DNA of 64,000 bases, taken from contig NZ_JADWOX010000006.1 of the NCBI RefSeq assembly GCF_016135805.1, positions 124,001 through 188,000 on the forward strand. The letters run 5' to 3'. Every line of letters starts with the position of its first letter. Positions within the stretch are counted from its first letter, which is position 1. The notes beneath the pieces were generated by a model, which was given only the letters and a program-made list of their open reading frames with translations, made no database searches and was not told the origin of the DNA. Source of the stretch: Caulobacter hibisci (lineage in GTDB: Bacteria > Pseudomonadota > Alphaproteobacteria > Caulobacterales > Caulobacteraceae). The translations under genes and the position numbers were made by a program. Positions 34,996 through 43,171 of the stretch are shown here, in pieces.

Positions 34996-35135
34996 AACCG
35001 GGGCCAAAAGGGCGCGCTTGGCCGGGCGTCCGCCGCCTCGAAAAGAAAATCCGGGGGTCTGGCCTAGCGTCCTCGTCATGGGGGGCGGACCGGAAGGTCC
35101 GCTCTCGCGCACGCGCGCTCCGTCGGAGACCCCAC

Positions 35136-35540
35136 TTGGCCAAACGTCTTGCCCATCCACCCCATCCCATCGACCTACACGTCGGCCAGCGCCTGCGTTT
35201 GCGCCGGCGCGCCCAGGGCGTCAGCCAGGAGGATCTTGGCGCGCGTCTGGGATTGACCTTCCAGCAGGTCCAGAAATACGAACGCGGCGCCAACCGGATC
35301 AGCGCTTCACGGCTGTATGAGGCGGCCATCGTCCTGGCCACCCCGATCGCCTACTTCTTCGAGGGGGTGCCGCAGGCCAGCCCCGAGGGCGACTTGGCCG
35401 CCTCTCCGGTCACCGCCTTCCTGGCCAGCACCGAGGGGCTGGAGATGGCGCTGGCCATCTCGCGCGTCGCCGCCCCGGCCGTGCGCCGCCGGGTGCTGAG
35501 CCTGTTGCGCGCCCTGGCCGATACCGAACCGTCGCATTGA
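35136..35540 (+). CDS. Xre-family helix-turn-helix regulator
   Basis: A 134-residue regulator. The HTH is at about 17-70: VGQRLRLRRRAQGVSQEDLG, LGLTFQQVQKYERGANRISA. A helical C-terminal domain follows. This type is common in Caulobacter, often near DNA-metabolism genes. The start is a TTG at 35136 with GGAG eight bases before it; no ATG fits the conserved N-terminus. Confidence 0.85.
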   Translation: MAKRLAHPPHPIDLHVGQRLRLRRRAQGVSQEDLGARLGLTFQQVQKYERGANRISASRLYEAAIVLATPIAYFFEGVPQASPEGDLAASPVTAFLASTEGLEMALAISRVAAPAVRRRVLSLLRALADTEPSH

Positions 35541-35631
35541 TTGTTGGCTGGGCACGTCGCACGTCCGACCGGTCCGCCGCAGGGCCCGGGCCTCAGCCTC
35601 GCCGGCTCCACGCCGGCCGCGCCCGCGCGGA

Positions 35632-36324
35632 TCAGGCGAGCCGGAACGGCTTTCGGCGAAAGACCAGCTGGTCGACGAGCGTCCAGTAGGGCTCGACCAG
35701 GTCCTGGCCTTCGATCTGCCCGAAATGGGCGAGCGGCGTGGCCAGGGCGGCCGGTCCCGTCACCAGGCTCAGCAGCACATGATAAAGCAGCACCGGATCG
35801 CCGGGCGGCAGATCGCCCTCGGCCTGAGAGGCGCGGACATCGGCCACCACCTGCGTCAGCATCGGCGCGACAAAGGCCTGCATCAACCAAGCCCGCCGCG
35901 GGCCAGCCTGGCGTGTTTCACGCATCATGAAATGATGGAAGCTGGGATGGTCGGCGATGAAGGCCAACAAGCGGCGGAAGAAGCCCCGCACCCGGTCGAT
36001 GGCCTCGGCGTCCCGCGCCTGGGCCGAGCCAGGAGGCGGCGGAAGTCCGGCGTGGATCTGGCCGAAGAAGTGCTCGGCCGTGGCCCGCCACAGCCCTTCC
36101 TTTGTCCCGAAGTGATAGCTGACCAAGGTGTGATGCAGGCCGGCCCGCTCGCCGATGGCGCGGGTGCTGGCCCTGTCGAACCCATGATCGGCGAACTCCG
36201 CCAGGGCGGCGCCCAGGATGGCCAGTCGAGTTTCGACGCTGCGGGCCTGCTCCTTGCGCAAGTTGGCTGGCGCGCGCGCGGGCCGGGTGTCGGCGGCGGT
36301 CGGGTCGGGGGGCGCGTCGTCCAT
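35632..36324 (-). CDS. TetR-family transcriptional regulator
   Basis: A 230-residue repressor. The N-terminal HTH lies at about 26-72 (VETRLAILGAALAEFADHGF, then STRAIGERAGLHHTLVSYHF). The ligand domain has SFHHFMMRETRQAGPRRAWL, typical of CerR/AefR-like members with a DUF1956-type C-terminus. The ATG at 36324 opens a short disordered leader. A divergent AT-rich region follows upstream, where its operator probably lies. The target is unknown. Confidence 0.87.
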   Translation of the reverse strand: MDDAPPDPTAADTRPARAPANLRKEQARSVETRLAILGAALAEFADHGFDRASTRAIGERAGLHHTLVSYHFGTKEGLWRATAEHFFGQIHAGLPPPPGSAQARDAEAIDRVRGFFRRLLAFIADHPSFHHFMMRETRQAGPRRAWLMQAFVAPMLTQVVADVRASQAEGDLPPGDPVLLYHVLLSLVTGPAALATPLAHFGQIEGQDLVEPYWTLVDQLVFRRKPFRLA

Positions 36325-36709
36325 GTCGTCTCCAATCCTTCGCGGCGAGCCGAAACGGCGATATTTAAACAACCTGTCGAATATTTTTGTCCGAAAAACG
36401 GCGGTTATTGCCTTCGGATAACAACGGCCAGGCTTATGGAGACCGTTTCTAGGAATAGGCATGGCGCGATCGTAGAGCCAATGTCGGGCTTTCGAAGCTT
36501 TGCTTTAATTTGTTGAGCAGTCCGGACAATTTCAAGTTGTCTTACCGTGCGAGTTTGCTAGCGTGTCGCGATAGGAATGCCGGTTTCTTCTTCGGATCTG
36601 CCCGGCATGGGAGTGTTCGCCGCTTGAGAACGGCAGTGCTTTGCGTGCGCGCAAGTAGGCTCGAGCAGGGACCGGCTGTCGGCAGTACAGTCGGAGTTGC
36701 TTGGAATTG
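36325..36709. other. Divergent intergenic region, AT-rich
   Basis: About 385 bases between the TetR gene and a LuxR-type gene. The first 100 bases are AT-rich and should hold the TetR promoter. I see no perfect dyad long enough to name an operator. Confidence 0.4.
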
Positions 36710-36937
36710 ATGACGAGCGTTCTCACCCCGCGCCTGCGGGAGTGCCTGGTCCATGCCCGCGATGGGCTGACGGCCATCCAGATCGGCGATGCGATGGGCC
36801 TGTCCTACCGCACGGTCAATCAGTACCTGTCGGACTGCTATCGGCGCCTGGGCGCGCGCAACCGAACCCAGGCGGTGTCGATCGCCGTGCGTCGCGGCGA
36901 AATACCCATTGCCGACGAGCCCAAGCCCCCCGCCTGA
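36710..36937 (+). CDS. Stand-alone LuxR-type (GerE) HTH protein
   Basis: A 75-residue protein that is little more than a GerE DNA-binding domain: LTPRLRECLVHARDGLTAIQ, IGDAMGLSYRTVNQYLSDCY then RRLGARNRTQAVSIAVRRGE. There is no receiver or ligand domain, so activity must depend on expression or a partner. The ATG at 36710 is preferred over TTG 36701. Confidence 0.75.
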   Translation: MTSVLTPRLRECLVHARDGLTAIQIGDAMGLSYRTVNQYLSDCYRRLGARNRTQAVSIAVRRGEIPIADEPKPPA

Positions 36938-37026
36938 CCTGGCGTCGCCCGCGTCTGGCGGTTTCCAATCTCAAAAGCGCGCCGCAGGGCGATCGCGGCC
37001 GAGGCTCGCTTGGCCGGCGCCGTCGA

Positions 37027-37275
37027 TCAGTGACGCGTGGGCAGCGGAAAATGCTCGTCGAGGAAGGCGGCGATGATTTGCGCGCCTTGGGCCCACAGCG
37101 CTTCGGCGGCCTGGCTGTCAGGGGCGTCGTCCATCCACCGGGTGATCCGCTCGACGTTGCGTCCCAGGCGGCGATAAAGCCGCACCTGGTCAGGCGTCAG
37201 ACGCCCGGCCTCCAGGTCGGCGCGCACCGCCCTGATGCGCCCAAGCAGCGCCTCGGCTTCGTCGTCCATGGCCAT
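37027..37275 (-). CDS. Hypothetical helical protein
   Basis: An 82-residue helical protein (ALLGRIRAVRADLEAGRLTP; RITRWMDDAPDSQAAEALWA). No family recognized. Start is at 37275, or six bases later at a second ATG. Confidence 0.5.
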   Translation of the reverse strand: MAMDDEAEALLGRIRAVRADLEAGRLTPDQVRLYRRLGRNVERITRWMDDAPDSQAAEALWAQGAQIIAAFLDEHFPLPTRH

Positions 37276-37616
37276 CGGGCGATAAGAGCTCTCCGCCCCT
37301 GGCGTTGTCCACTCGGGGCCGAGGCGCGGCGTCCAGAAACGCGGGTGGGACGGGCGCTTAGCCGATGGTCCGGCGACGCGCCGGACACGCCCGATCCACC
37401 TGTCCGGCCAAGGCGTGGAACCGCGCGGCGTCGGCCTTGGTGATCCGCCAGCAATCCAGACCGGCCCCCATGGCCCCTAAGCCGATACAAGCCGTAGTCC
37501 GACCCCAATGCGGGAACAGGTCGCGCGGCTTGACCGTTCGCAGGCACACCCAGGCTGGAGATGGCGGTTTTGAACCTTGCCTCTTCGGTCAAGCCCTGCC
37601 GTGACCGGAGAGCCTC
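37276..37616. other. Intergenic region, no gene seen
   Basis: About 340 bases between divergent genes. Short frames on both strands lack ribosome sites and motif content. It should contain the promoters for both neighbours. Confidence 0.4.
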
Positions 37617-38375
37617 TTGAGCAAGCGACAACTGGCCCTGATTCTTGCGACTCTGTTCTGCCTTCTCTCGCCAGCCGTTCAGGCGGGATTGGGTATCGGC
37701 CTGTCGGCCGCGGCGTTCTCCCATCAGGGAGACCAGACCTTGCGCGCCGCCGGCTACGGCTTTGCCATTTGGGCGGTGATCTATCTTGGCTTGGCGGCGT
37801 TCGCCGTCTTCCAAGGCCGCCGCGCGCGACGCGATGACCCCCTGCTTGGCGCCCTGGCCGCTCCAGCGGCGCTCGCCATCGTCGGCGCCGGGGCGTGGAT
37901 TTGGGCGTCGGCCTTCAACGCGCGCTGGCTGAGCGTCGCCATCATCGTGGGATCGGCCGCGGTCTTGACCTTGGGGCTGGCCCGCCAGACCAGGCGGGTC
38001 GAGCCGCTCGATAGATCCGCCGCGGTCCTGGCCTGGACGCCCCTATGCCTGCTGGCCGGCTGGCTGACCATCGCCAGCACGCTGAACATTCTGACCGTGT
38101 TGACCGCCGAGGCGCTGATCGCCCCCGGCTCGGCGCGCGCGGCGTTCGCAGGCTTGGGCGCGAGCGCCTTGATCGCCTTGAGCGTCCTGCTGCATCGCCG
38201 AATGTGGCCGTACGGCTTGCCGATCGTCTGGGGTCTGGTCGCCGTCTGGGTGGCCGAGCAGACCGTCAAGCCCGCCGTCGCCGCACTCGCGCTGGCGTGC
38301 GCGGCCGTGATCGGATTGGTTGTCGTAACGCAGGCCTGGCGCAGCCTCAGCGGCCGCATCGCTCGAGCCGTCTAG
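37617..38375 (+). CDS. Seven-TM membrane protein of unknown function (TspO-like pattern)
   Basis: A 252-residue protein with about seven hydrophobic helices. The segment GYGFAIWAVIYLGLAAFAVF near residue 46 recalls the TspO/MBR family, but the protein is longer and lacks the rest of that signature. The start is a TTG with GGAG about 12 bases upstream. Transcription continues toward the trb region. Function unknown. Confidence 0.6.
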   Translation: MSKRQLALILATLFCLLSPAVQAGLGIGLSAAAFSHQGDQTLRAAGYGFAIWAVIYLGLAAFAVFQGRRARRDDPLLGALAAPAALAIVGAGAWIWASAFNARWLSVAIIVGSAAVLTLGLARQTRRVEPLDRSAAVLAWTPLCLLAGWLTIASTLNILTVLTAEALIAPGSARAAFAGLGASALIALSVLLHRRMWPYGLPIVWGLVAVWVAEQTVKPAVAALALACAAVIGLVVVTQAWRSLSGRIARAV

Positions 38376-38809
38376 AACCTTGTGAGTCATGCCAGGCGCT
38401 ACACGCGCGTCCAGGCAAAACCCGCGGTCGCAGGCCTGCGCAGGCCCCATTTTGCACAGCCCTCGAGTTTGCTTGACCTTGCAGGCGGCTCGGCGCTTGG
38501 CCTGGCCTGGGCGACGGCGAGATCGCCACCAAGCGCTGATGCTTTGGCGAGGATCCAAACTGGCCTACGGCCGAAAGCGCTGGCGCACGACGAAGGCGAA
38601 GGTGACGCCGCCGGACGACGACAAGCCCCCTCGAAGGTGACAGCGAGCCGGCCGGCTCGCGGCGGGCCGCCAGCCGCCAGATGACAAGCGTCAGCACGGC
38701 ATTTCCACCGTGGGACTTCCCCCCGACAGGTCTTTCACCCGCATTTCCTCCGAATTGTCGGGCCTTTTCGGTGCGCTCACGGTCACGGCGACACAACCGG
38801 GAGAGGCCG
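38376..38809. other. Region before the trb operon, no gene seen
   Basis: About 430 bases. It should hold the trb promoter. The usual first gene of such operons, trbB (VirB11 ATPase), is absent here. Open frames on the minus strand overlap trbC and look like shadows. Confidence 0.45.
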
Positions 38810-39154
38810 ATGTCGCACCAAACCTCGCATTTCCAAGGCTGGATCGCCGCTGGCCAGCGCCTGGCCCTGGCCGGCGTCCTTATGGCCGTCCTGGCCGAGC
38901 CGGCCCTGGCCTCCGGTTCGGGCAGCATGCCCTGGGACAACATGCTCACCACGGTGGCCGACTCCATCACCGGACCGGTCGCCAAGGCCGCGGGCGTGAT
39001 CGCCATCGCCGTGACCGGTCTGGGCTTTGCCTTCTCGGAAGGCGGCTCATGGATGCGCAAGGGCATTGGCGTGCTGTTTGGCCTGGCCGTGGCCTTCTCG
39101 GCGTCGACCTTCTTCCTGGGCTTCCTGGGCTTCACCGGCGGGGCGGGGTTCTAG
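38810..39154 (+). CDS. trbC: TrbC/VirB2-type pilin
   Basis: A 114-residue prepilin for the conjugative pilus. The N-terminal signal (GQRLALAGVLMAVLAEPALA) should be cleaved near residue 37. Two TM helices follow (VADSITGPVAKAAGVIAIAV and IGVLFGLAVAFSASTFFLGF) with a short basic loop (GGSWMRKG) between them, the VirB2 pattern. It heads the trb operon; the trbD ATG follows the stop directly. Confidence 0.87.
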   Translation: MSHQTSHFQGWIAAGQRLALAGVLMAVLAEPALASGSGSMPWDNMLTTVADSITGPVAKAAGVIAIAVTGLGFAFSEGGSWMRKGIGVLFGLAVAFSASTFFLGFLGFTGGAGF

Positions 39155-39418
39155 ATGAGCGCCCTGCCTCACGGGTTCGAGCTTGAGTTCCACGGCGCGC
39201 TGTCGGAGCCGGTGACCATCGCCGGGGTTCCGCGCTTGACGGCCATCCTGATCGGGACCCTGGGGGCGACGCTGTCGCTGGGCCTGCAGGCGCCCTTCAT
39301 CGGCCTGCCGCTGAGCCTCTTTCTCTACGCCGTCGCCCTGTGGATGACCAAGCGCGACCCCTACGTCTTCGACGTGCTGCGCCGCCACCTGCGCCAGCCT
39401 GGCCGCATGGACGGCTAG
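39155..39418 (+). CDS. trbD: TrbD/VirB3-type inner-membrane protein
   Basis: An 87-residue protein with a paired hydrophobic region (about 26-62) and the VirB3 C-terminus RDPYVFDVLRRHLRQP. VirB3 proteins associate with the VirB4 ATPase at the inner membrane. It lies between trbC and trbE as in RP4 and Ti operons. Confidence 0.87.
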   Translation: MSALPHGFELEFHGALSEPVTIAGVPRLTAILIGTLGATLSLGLQAPFIGLPLSLFLYAVALWMTKRDPYVFDVLRRHLRQPGRMDG

Positions 39419-39422
39419 GGCG

Positions 39423-41882
39423 ATGCTCTATCTCAACGAATATCGCTCCCGCGCCAGTCGCCTGTGCGATCACCTGCCCTGGGCCCTGATGATCGCACCG
39501 GGCGTGGTGCTCAACAAGGACGGCGCCTTCCAGCAGAGCCTGGAGTTTCGCGGTCCCGACCTGGCCAGCGCCACGGCGGCGGGTCTGATGGCCGCCCGGG
39601 CCCAGCTCAATAACGCCCTGCGCCGGCTGGGCTCGCGCTGGTGCGTCCATATCGAGGCGACGCGCTCGCCGTCGCGCTCCTATCCGCCGGCGGTGTTTCC
39701 CGATCCGGTCAGCCATATCCTCGACGAGGAAAGGCGCGCGGCCTTCCAGGCCGAGGGGACCCATTTCGAGACCCGCTATTTCGCCACCTTCACCTTCCTG
39801 CCGCCGGAAGACGCGGTCGGCCGGGCCGAGAGCCTGCTGGTCGAGAACCTGCCCCAAGGGCGCGGGACCGCGGCGCTCTATCGCCTGGCGCTGGAGGAGT
39901 TTCAGGCGGCCGTGGCGGGCGTGCGCGACATCCTGGCCGGCGTCTTTACGATGGCGCGGCTGCTGGGCGACGCCGAGACCCTGACCTACCTGCACGCCTG
40001 CGTCTCGACCAAGCCCCATCCGGTCGCGCCGCCGCACACCCCGGCCTATCTGGACGCCCTGCTGACCGACGACGATTTCCAGGGCGGGCTCTATCCGCGC
40101 CTGGGCGACAGCTATCTGCGCACGGTGTCGATCCGCGGCTATCCGGCCGCGTCCTGGCCGGGGATCCTCGACCAGCTCAACAGTCTGGGCGTGCCCTATC
40201 GTTGGGTGTGCCGGTTCCTGCCCCTGGACAAGGAAGACGCCCGCCGGGCGATCGTGGCCATGCGAAAGCGCTGGTTCGCCAAGCGCAAGGGCGTGATGGC
40301 CCTGATCAAGGAAGCCATCACCCACGAGCCTTCGGCGCTGGAGGATCCCGACGCGCTGCATAAGGCGCAGGACGCCGATGCGGCCCTGACCATCCTGGGC
40401 GGCGATGTCGCCAGCATGGGCTACTGCACGCCCACCATCACCTTGTTGGAGCCCGATCCCGATCGTCTGGCCGCCATGGCCCGCGTGGTGGAGAGCGTGA
40501 TCAACCGGGCGGGTTTCGTGACCAAGCTGGAGGACCTCAACGCCGTCGAGGCCTGGCTCGGCAGCCTGCCGGGTCAGGCCTATGCGGACCTGCGCCGCCC
40601 GATGGTCTCGACCCTCAATCTCTGCGACCTGCTGCCGATTTCGGCCATCTGGCCGGGCCCGCCGCTGAACGCCCACCTGACGGCCGAATGCGAGAAGCGG
40701 GGCCTGGGCGGCGAGCAGCCGCCGCTGATGCACGCCCGCACGGCTGGAACGACGCCCTTCCGCCTCGACCTGCACCAGGGCGACGTCGGCCATACCCTGG
40801 TGGTGGGACCCACTGGCGCGGGCAAGTCGGTGCTGCTCAACACCCTGGCCCTGCAATGGCGGCGCTATCCGGACGCGCGCGTCGTTGTGTTCGACAAGGG
40901 ACGCAGCGCCCGCGCCGCCACCCTCCTGGCCGGCGGCGCCTTCCATGACCTGGGCGGGCCGGCCGGGTCGCTGAGCTTCCAGCCCTTGGCGCGGCTGGAC
41001 GCTCCGCAGGACCGCAGTTGGGCGCAAGGCTGGCTGCTGGACCTGCTGCGCAACGAGGGCCTGTCGCCCGAGCCGCGGCTGAAAGACGAGCTTTGGACGG
41101 CGCTGCGCAATCTCGCGGCCGGGCCGCTTGCCCAGCGCACCCTGACCGTCCTGGCCGCCACCATCCAGGATCAGGCCGTCAAGGCCGCCCTGGCGCCCTA
41201 CACCCTCAATGGCCCGCACGGTCACCTGCTGGACGCCGCGCACGACAGCCTGGCCTCCGGCGACTGGCAGACCTTCGAGGTCGGCGAGCTGATGGCCAGC
41301 CCGGCGATCCTAGGACCGGTCCTGACCTATCTGTTCCACGTCCTGGAGGCCGGCTTTGACGGCCGCCCGACCTTGATCGTCCTGGACGAGGCCTGGCTCC
41401 TGCTGGAGTCGACCGCCTTCGCCGCCAAGATCCGCGAATGGCTCAAGACCCTGCGCAAGCTCAACGTGGCCGTGGTCTTCGCCACCCAGAGCCTGGCCGA
41501 CATCCAGGGCTCGTCGATCGCCTCAGCCCTGATCGAAAGCTGTCCGACCCGGATTTTCCTGCCCAATCCAGAGGCCCGCACGCCGCAGGTGGCGTCGGTC
41601 TATGCGGGCTTTGGCCTCAACGACCAGCAGGTCGACATCATCGCCGGCGCCGCGCCCAAGCGCGAATACTATTACCAGAGCGCGGCCGGCGATCGCCTGT
41701 TCGAGCTGGGCCTGGGCCCGGTCGCCCTGGCGGCGGTGGGCGCGGCCAGTCCGGCCGATCAGGCCCTGATCAGCCGCTTGCTGGACGAGGTCGGACGCGC
41801 CGGCTTCGCGGCCGCCTATTATCGGGCCAAGGGTCTTGGCCAGGTCGGCGACTTTCTGGACGAGGCGCGCCGTGCGGCTTGA
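39423..41882 (+). CDS. trbE: TrbE/VirB4-type secretion ATPase
   Basis: An 819-residue ATPase that energizes pilus assembly. The N-terminal CagE/TrbE domain occupies about 1-400. Walker A is GPTGAGKSV (462-470), and Walker B is LIVLDEAWLLLE near 655. KLNVAVVFATQSLADIQGSS is the conserved motif after it. All motifs are intact. It is the only secretion ATPase seen in the window. Confidence 0.95.
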   Translation: MLYLNEYRSRASRLCDHLPWALMIAPGVVLNKDGAFQQSLEFRGPDLASATAAGLMAARAQLNNALRRLGSRWCVHIEATRSPSRSYPPAVFPDPVSHILDEERRAAFQAEGTHFETRYFATFTFLPPEDAVGRAESLLVENLPQGRGTAALYRLALEEFQAAVAGVRDILAGVFTMARLLGDAETLTYLHACVSTKPHPVAPPHTPAYLDALLTDDDFQGGLYPRLGDSYLRTVSIRGYPAASWPGILDQLNSLGVPYRWVCRFLPLDKEDARRAIVAMRKRWFAKRKGVMALIKEAITHEPSALEDPDALHKAQDADAALTILGGDVASMGYCTPTITLLEPDPDRLAAMARVVESVINRAGFVTKLEDLNAVEAWLGSLPGQAYADLRRPMVSTLNLCDLLPISAIWPGPPLNAHLTAECEKRGLGGEQPPLMHARTAGTTPFRLDLHQGDVGHTLVVGPTGAGKSVLLNTLALQWRRYPDARVVVFDKGRSARAATLLAGGAFHDLGGPAGSLSFQPLARLDAPQDRSWAQGWLLDLLRNEGLSPEPRLKDELWTALRNLAAGPLAQRTLTVLAATIQDQAVKAALAPYTLNGPHGHLLDAAHDSLASGDWQTFEVGELMASPAILGPVLTYLFHVLEAGFDGRPTLIVLDEAWLLLESTAFAAKIREWLKTLRKLNVAVVFATQSLADIQGSSIASALIESCPTRIFLPNPEARTPQVASVYAGFGLNDQQVDIIAGAAPKREYYYQSAAGDRLFELGLGPVALAAVGAASPADQALISRLLDEVGRAGFAAAYYRAKGLGQVGDFLDEARRAA

Positions 41883-42147
41883 CCTGGGCCCGGTCAGCGC
41901 CGCGCGCGGGCGGCGGCTGCGCCTCGTCGCCGTCCTGGTGGTCGCCGCCGTCCTGGCCATGGTCGTCGGCCCCGCCAGGCGTGATCCCGCCATGACCCTG
42001 GCGGGCGCGCTCCTGGCCGCTGGCGCCTTGGCCTGGGCGGCCCGCCGATGCGCGCGTGAGCAAGACCGCGCCCAGGCCACTCGCGCCGCGTCGCACACCC
42101 GCAAAACCCCAAATCAACACTTCCCCATTTCTCCGGAGGCCCGCTGA
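41872..42147 (+). CDS. Small two-TM protein between trbE and trbJ
   Basis: A 91-residue protein beginning at a GTG that overlaps the end of trbE by 11 bases. Two hydrophobic helices (RLVAVLVVAAVLAMVVG and MTLAGALLAAGALAWAARR) are followed by a basic tail. This slot has no counterpart in RP4, but similar small ORFs occur in alphaproteobacterial trb operons. Its stop overlaps the trbJ start. Function unknown. Confidence 0.55.
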   Translation: MRLDLGPVSAARGRRLRLVAVLVVAAVLAMVVGPARRDPAMTLAGALLAAGALAWAARRCAREQDRAQATRAASHTRKTPNQHFPISPEAR

Positions 42148-42854
42148 TGTCTTCATCCCGCCGTGCGTTGCTGGGCGCGACCCTGGGTCTTGGCGTCCTG
42201 TCCGCCACGGGCGTGCGCGCCCAGCTCGCGGTCATCGATCCCACGGGCCTGGTGCAACTGATCAAGCAGGTTCAGCAGGGGCTGCAGCAGGTCCAGGCTC
42301 TGCAGAGCCAGCTCGCCCAGCAGGCCAAGATGCTGCAGGGTCTTGGGGTCGACGTGACAGGACCCGTGGCGGCCATCGCCGCCCAGGCCACCAGTCTCCT
42401 CAAGCAGTCCCAGGGCCTTGGCTACCAGGCCGCGACGATCAGCCAGGGGTTTTCGGATCTCTATCCCAGCGACCTGAAGGGGCTTTCGGCCACGGATCTG
42501 GCCGCGCGACTGTCCAGCTGGAGCCAGAGCAATCGCCAGACCCTGCAGGAGGCCCTGCAGGTGCAAAACCAGATCGCTCAGGCGCAGGCCACGACGTCCG
42601 GGGCGGTGGGCGCGGCGGTGAGCGCCTCGCAGACGGCGGCGGGCCAGACCGCGGCCGTTCAGGCCACCAACCAGTTGCTGGCCGTGCTGTCGACCCAACT
42701 GACCCAGCTCCAGACCCTGCTGATCACCCAGGCGCGCCAAGCCCAGACCCTGGAGGCCGAGCGACAGGGCCTGGCGGCGAAGGGCGAGGCCGACCGTGAG
42801 CGTCAATCGGCCCTGGCGCCTTACACGCCCACCTTCAACAAGGACCGGTTCTGA
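42147..42854 (+). CDS. trbJ: TrbJ/VirB5-type pilus-associated protein
   Basis: A 235-residue periplasmic protein with an Arg-rich signal (SSSRRALLGATLGLGVLSAT). The Gln-rich coiled coil (IKQVQQGLQQVQALQSQLAQ) is typical of TrbJ. VirB5 proteins cap the pilus tip. The C-terminus APYTPTFNKDRF resembles that of the next gene product. The stop overlaps the start of that gene (TGATG). Confidence 0.9.
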   Translation: MSSSRRALLGATLGLGVLSATGVRAQLAVIDPTGLVQLIKQVQQGLQQVQALQSQLAQQAKMLQGLGVDVTGPVAAIAAQATSLLKQSQGLGYQAATISQGFSDLYPSDLKGLSATDLAARLSSWSQSNRQTLQEALQVQNQIAQAQATTSGAVGAAVSASQTAAGQTAAVQATNQLLAVLSTQLTQLQTLLITQARQAQTLEAERQGLAAKGEADRERQSALAPYTPTFNKDRF

Positions 42855-43162
42855 TGGCCGCTCCCAAACCCGCTGTGTTTGCGCTGAGCCGGCGGCCAGG
42901 GCTGACCCCGAGTTGCAGCCCTACGCCCAAGACCGGCCCGAGCCTCGGCCTGAGCTTGGCCCTCTGCGCGCTGGCGGCCTGCGGACCCGCTCCGGCCGAT
43001 CGCGCCGGCAAGCCGTCCGCCCGGCCCGTCGCGCAGGCCAGGCCGGCCGCCGGACCCAAGGCGCGCAAGTGCCCCGACCCGGACAACCGCGACGGCAGGG
43101 ATCCCTGTTCGGCCAGCTACCTGGCGCCCTACAGGCCCGCCTTCAAGCGCGACCGGTTCTGA
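42854..43162 (+). CDS. trbK: TrbK-like lipoprotein (possible entry-exclusion protein)
   Basis: A 102-residue lipoprotein candidate. The lipobox LAAC ends at Cys43 (LGLSLALCALAACGPAP), so the mature part is about 60 residues. The position between trbJ and trbL is that of trbK, the entry-exclusion lipoprotein of RP4 and Ti plasmids. The last residues, YLAPYRPAFKRDRF, echo the end of TrbJ. The N-terminal stretch before the signal is long, so a later start is possible. Confidence 0.6.
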   Translation: MAAPKPAVFALSRRPGLTPSCSPTPKTGPSLGLSLALCALAACGPAPADRAGKPSARPVAQARPAAGPKARKCPDPDNRDGRDPCSASYLAPYRPAFKRDRF

Positions 43163-43171
43163 GAAGGCCCC

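Noticed and set aside
39297-41243. Open frame of 648 codons opposite trbE
   Set aside because: trbE has Walker A and B on the plus strand; the antisense frame has no recognizable content.
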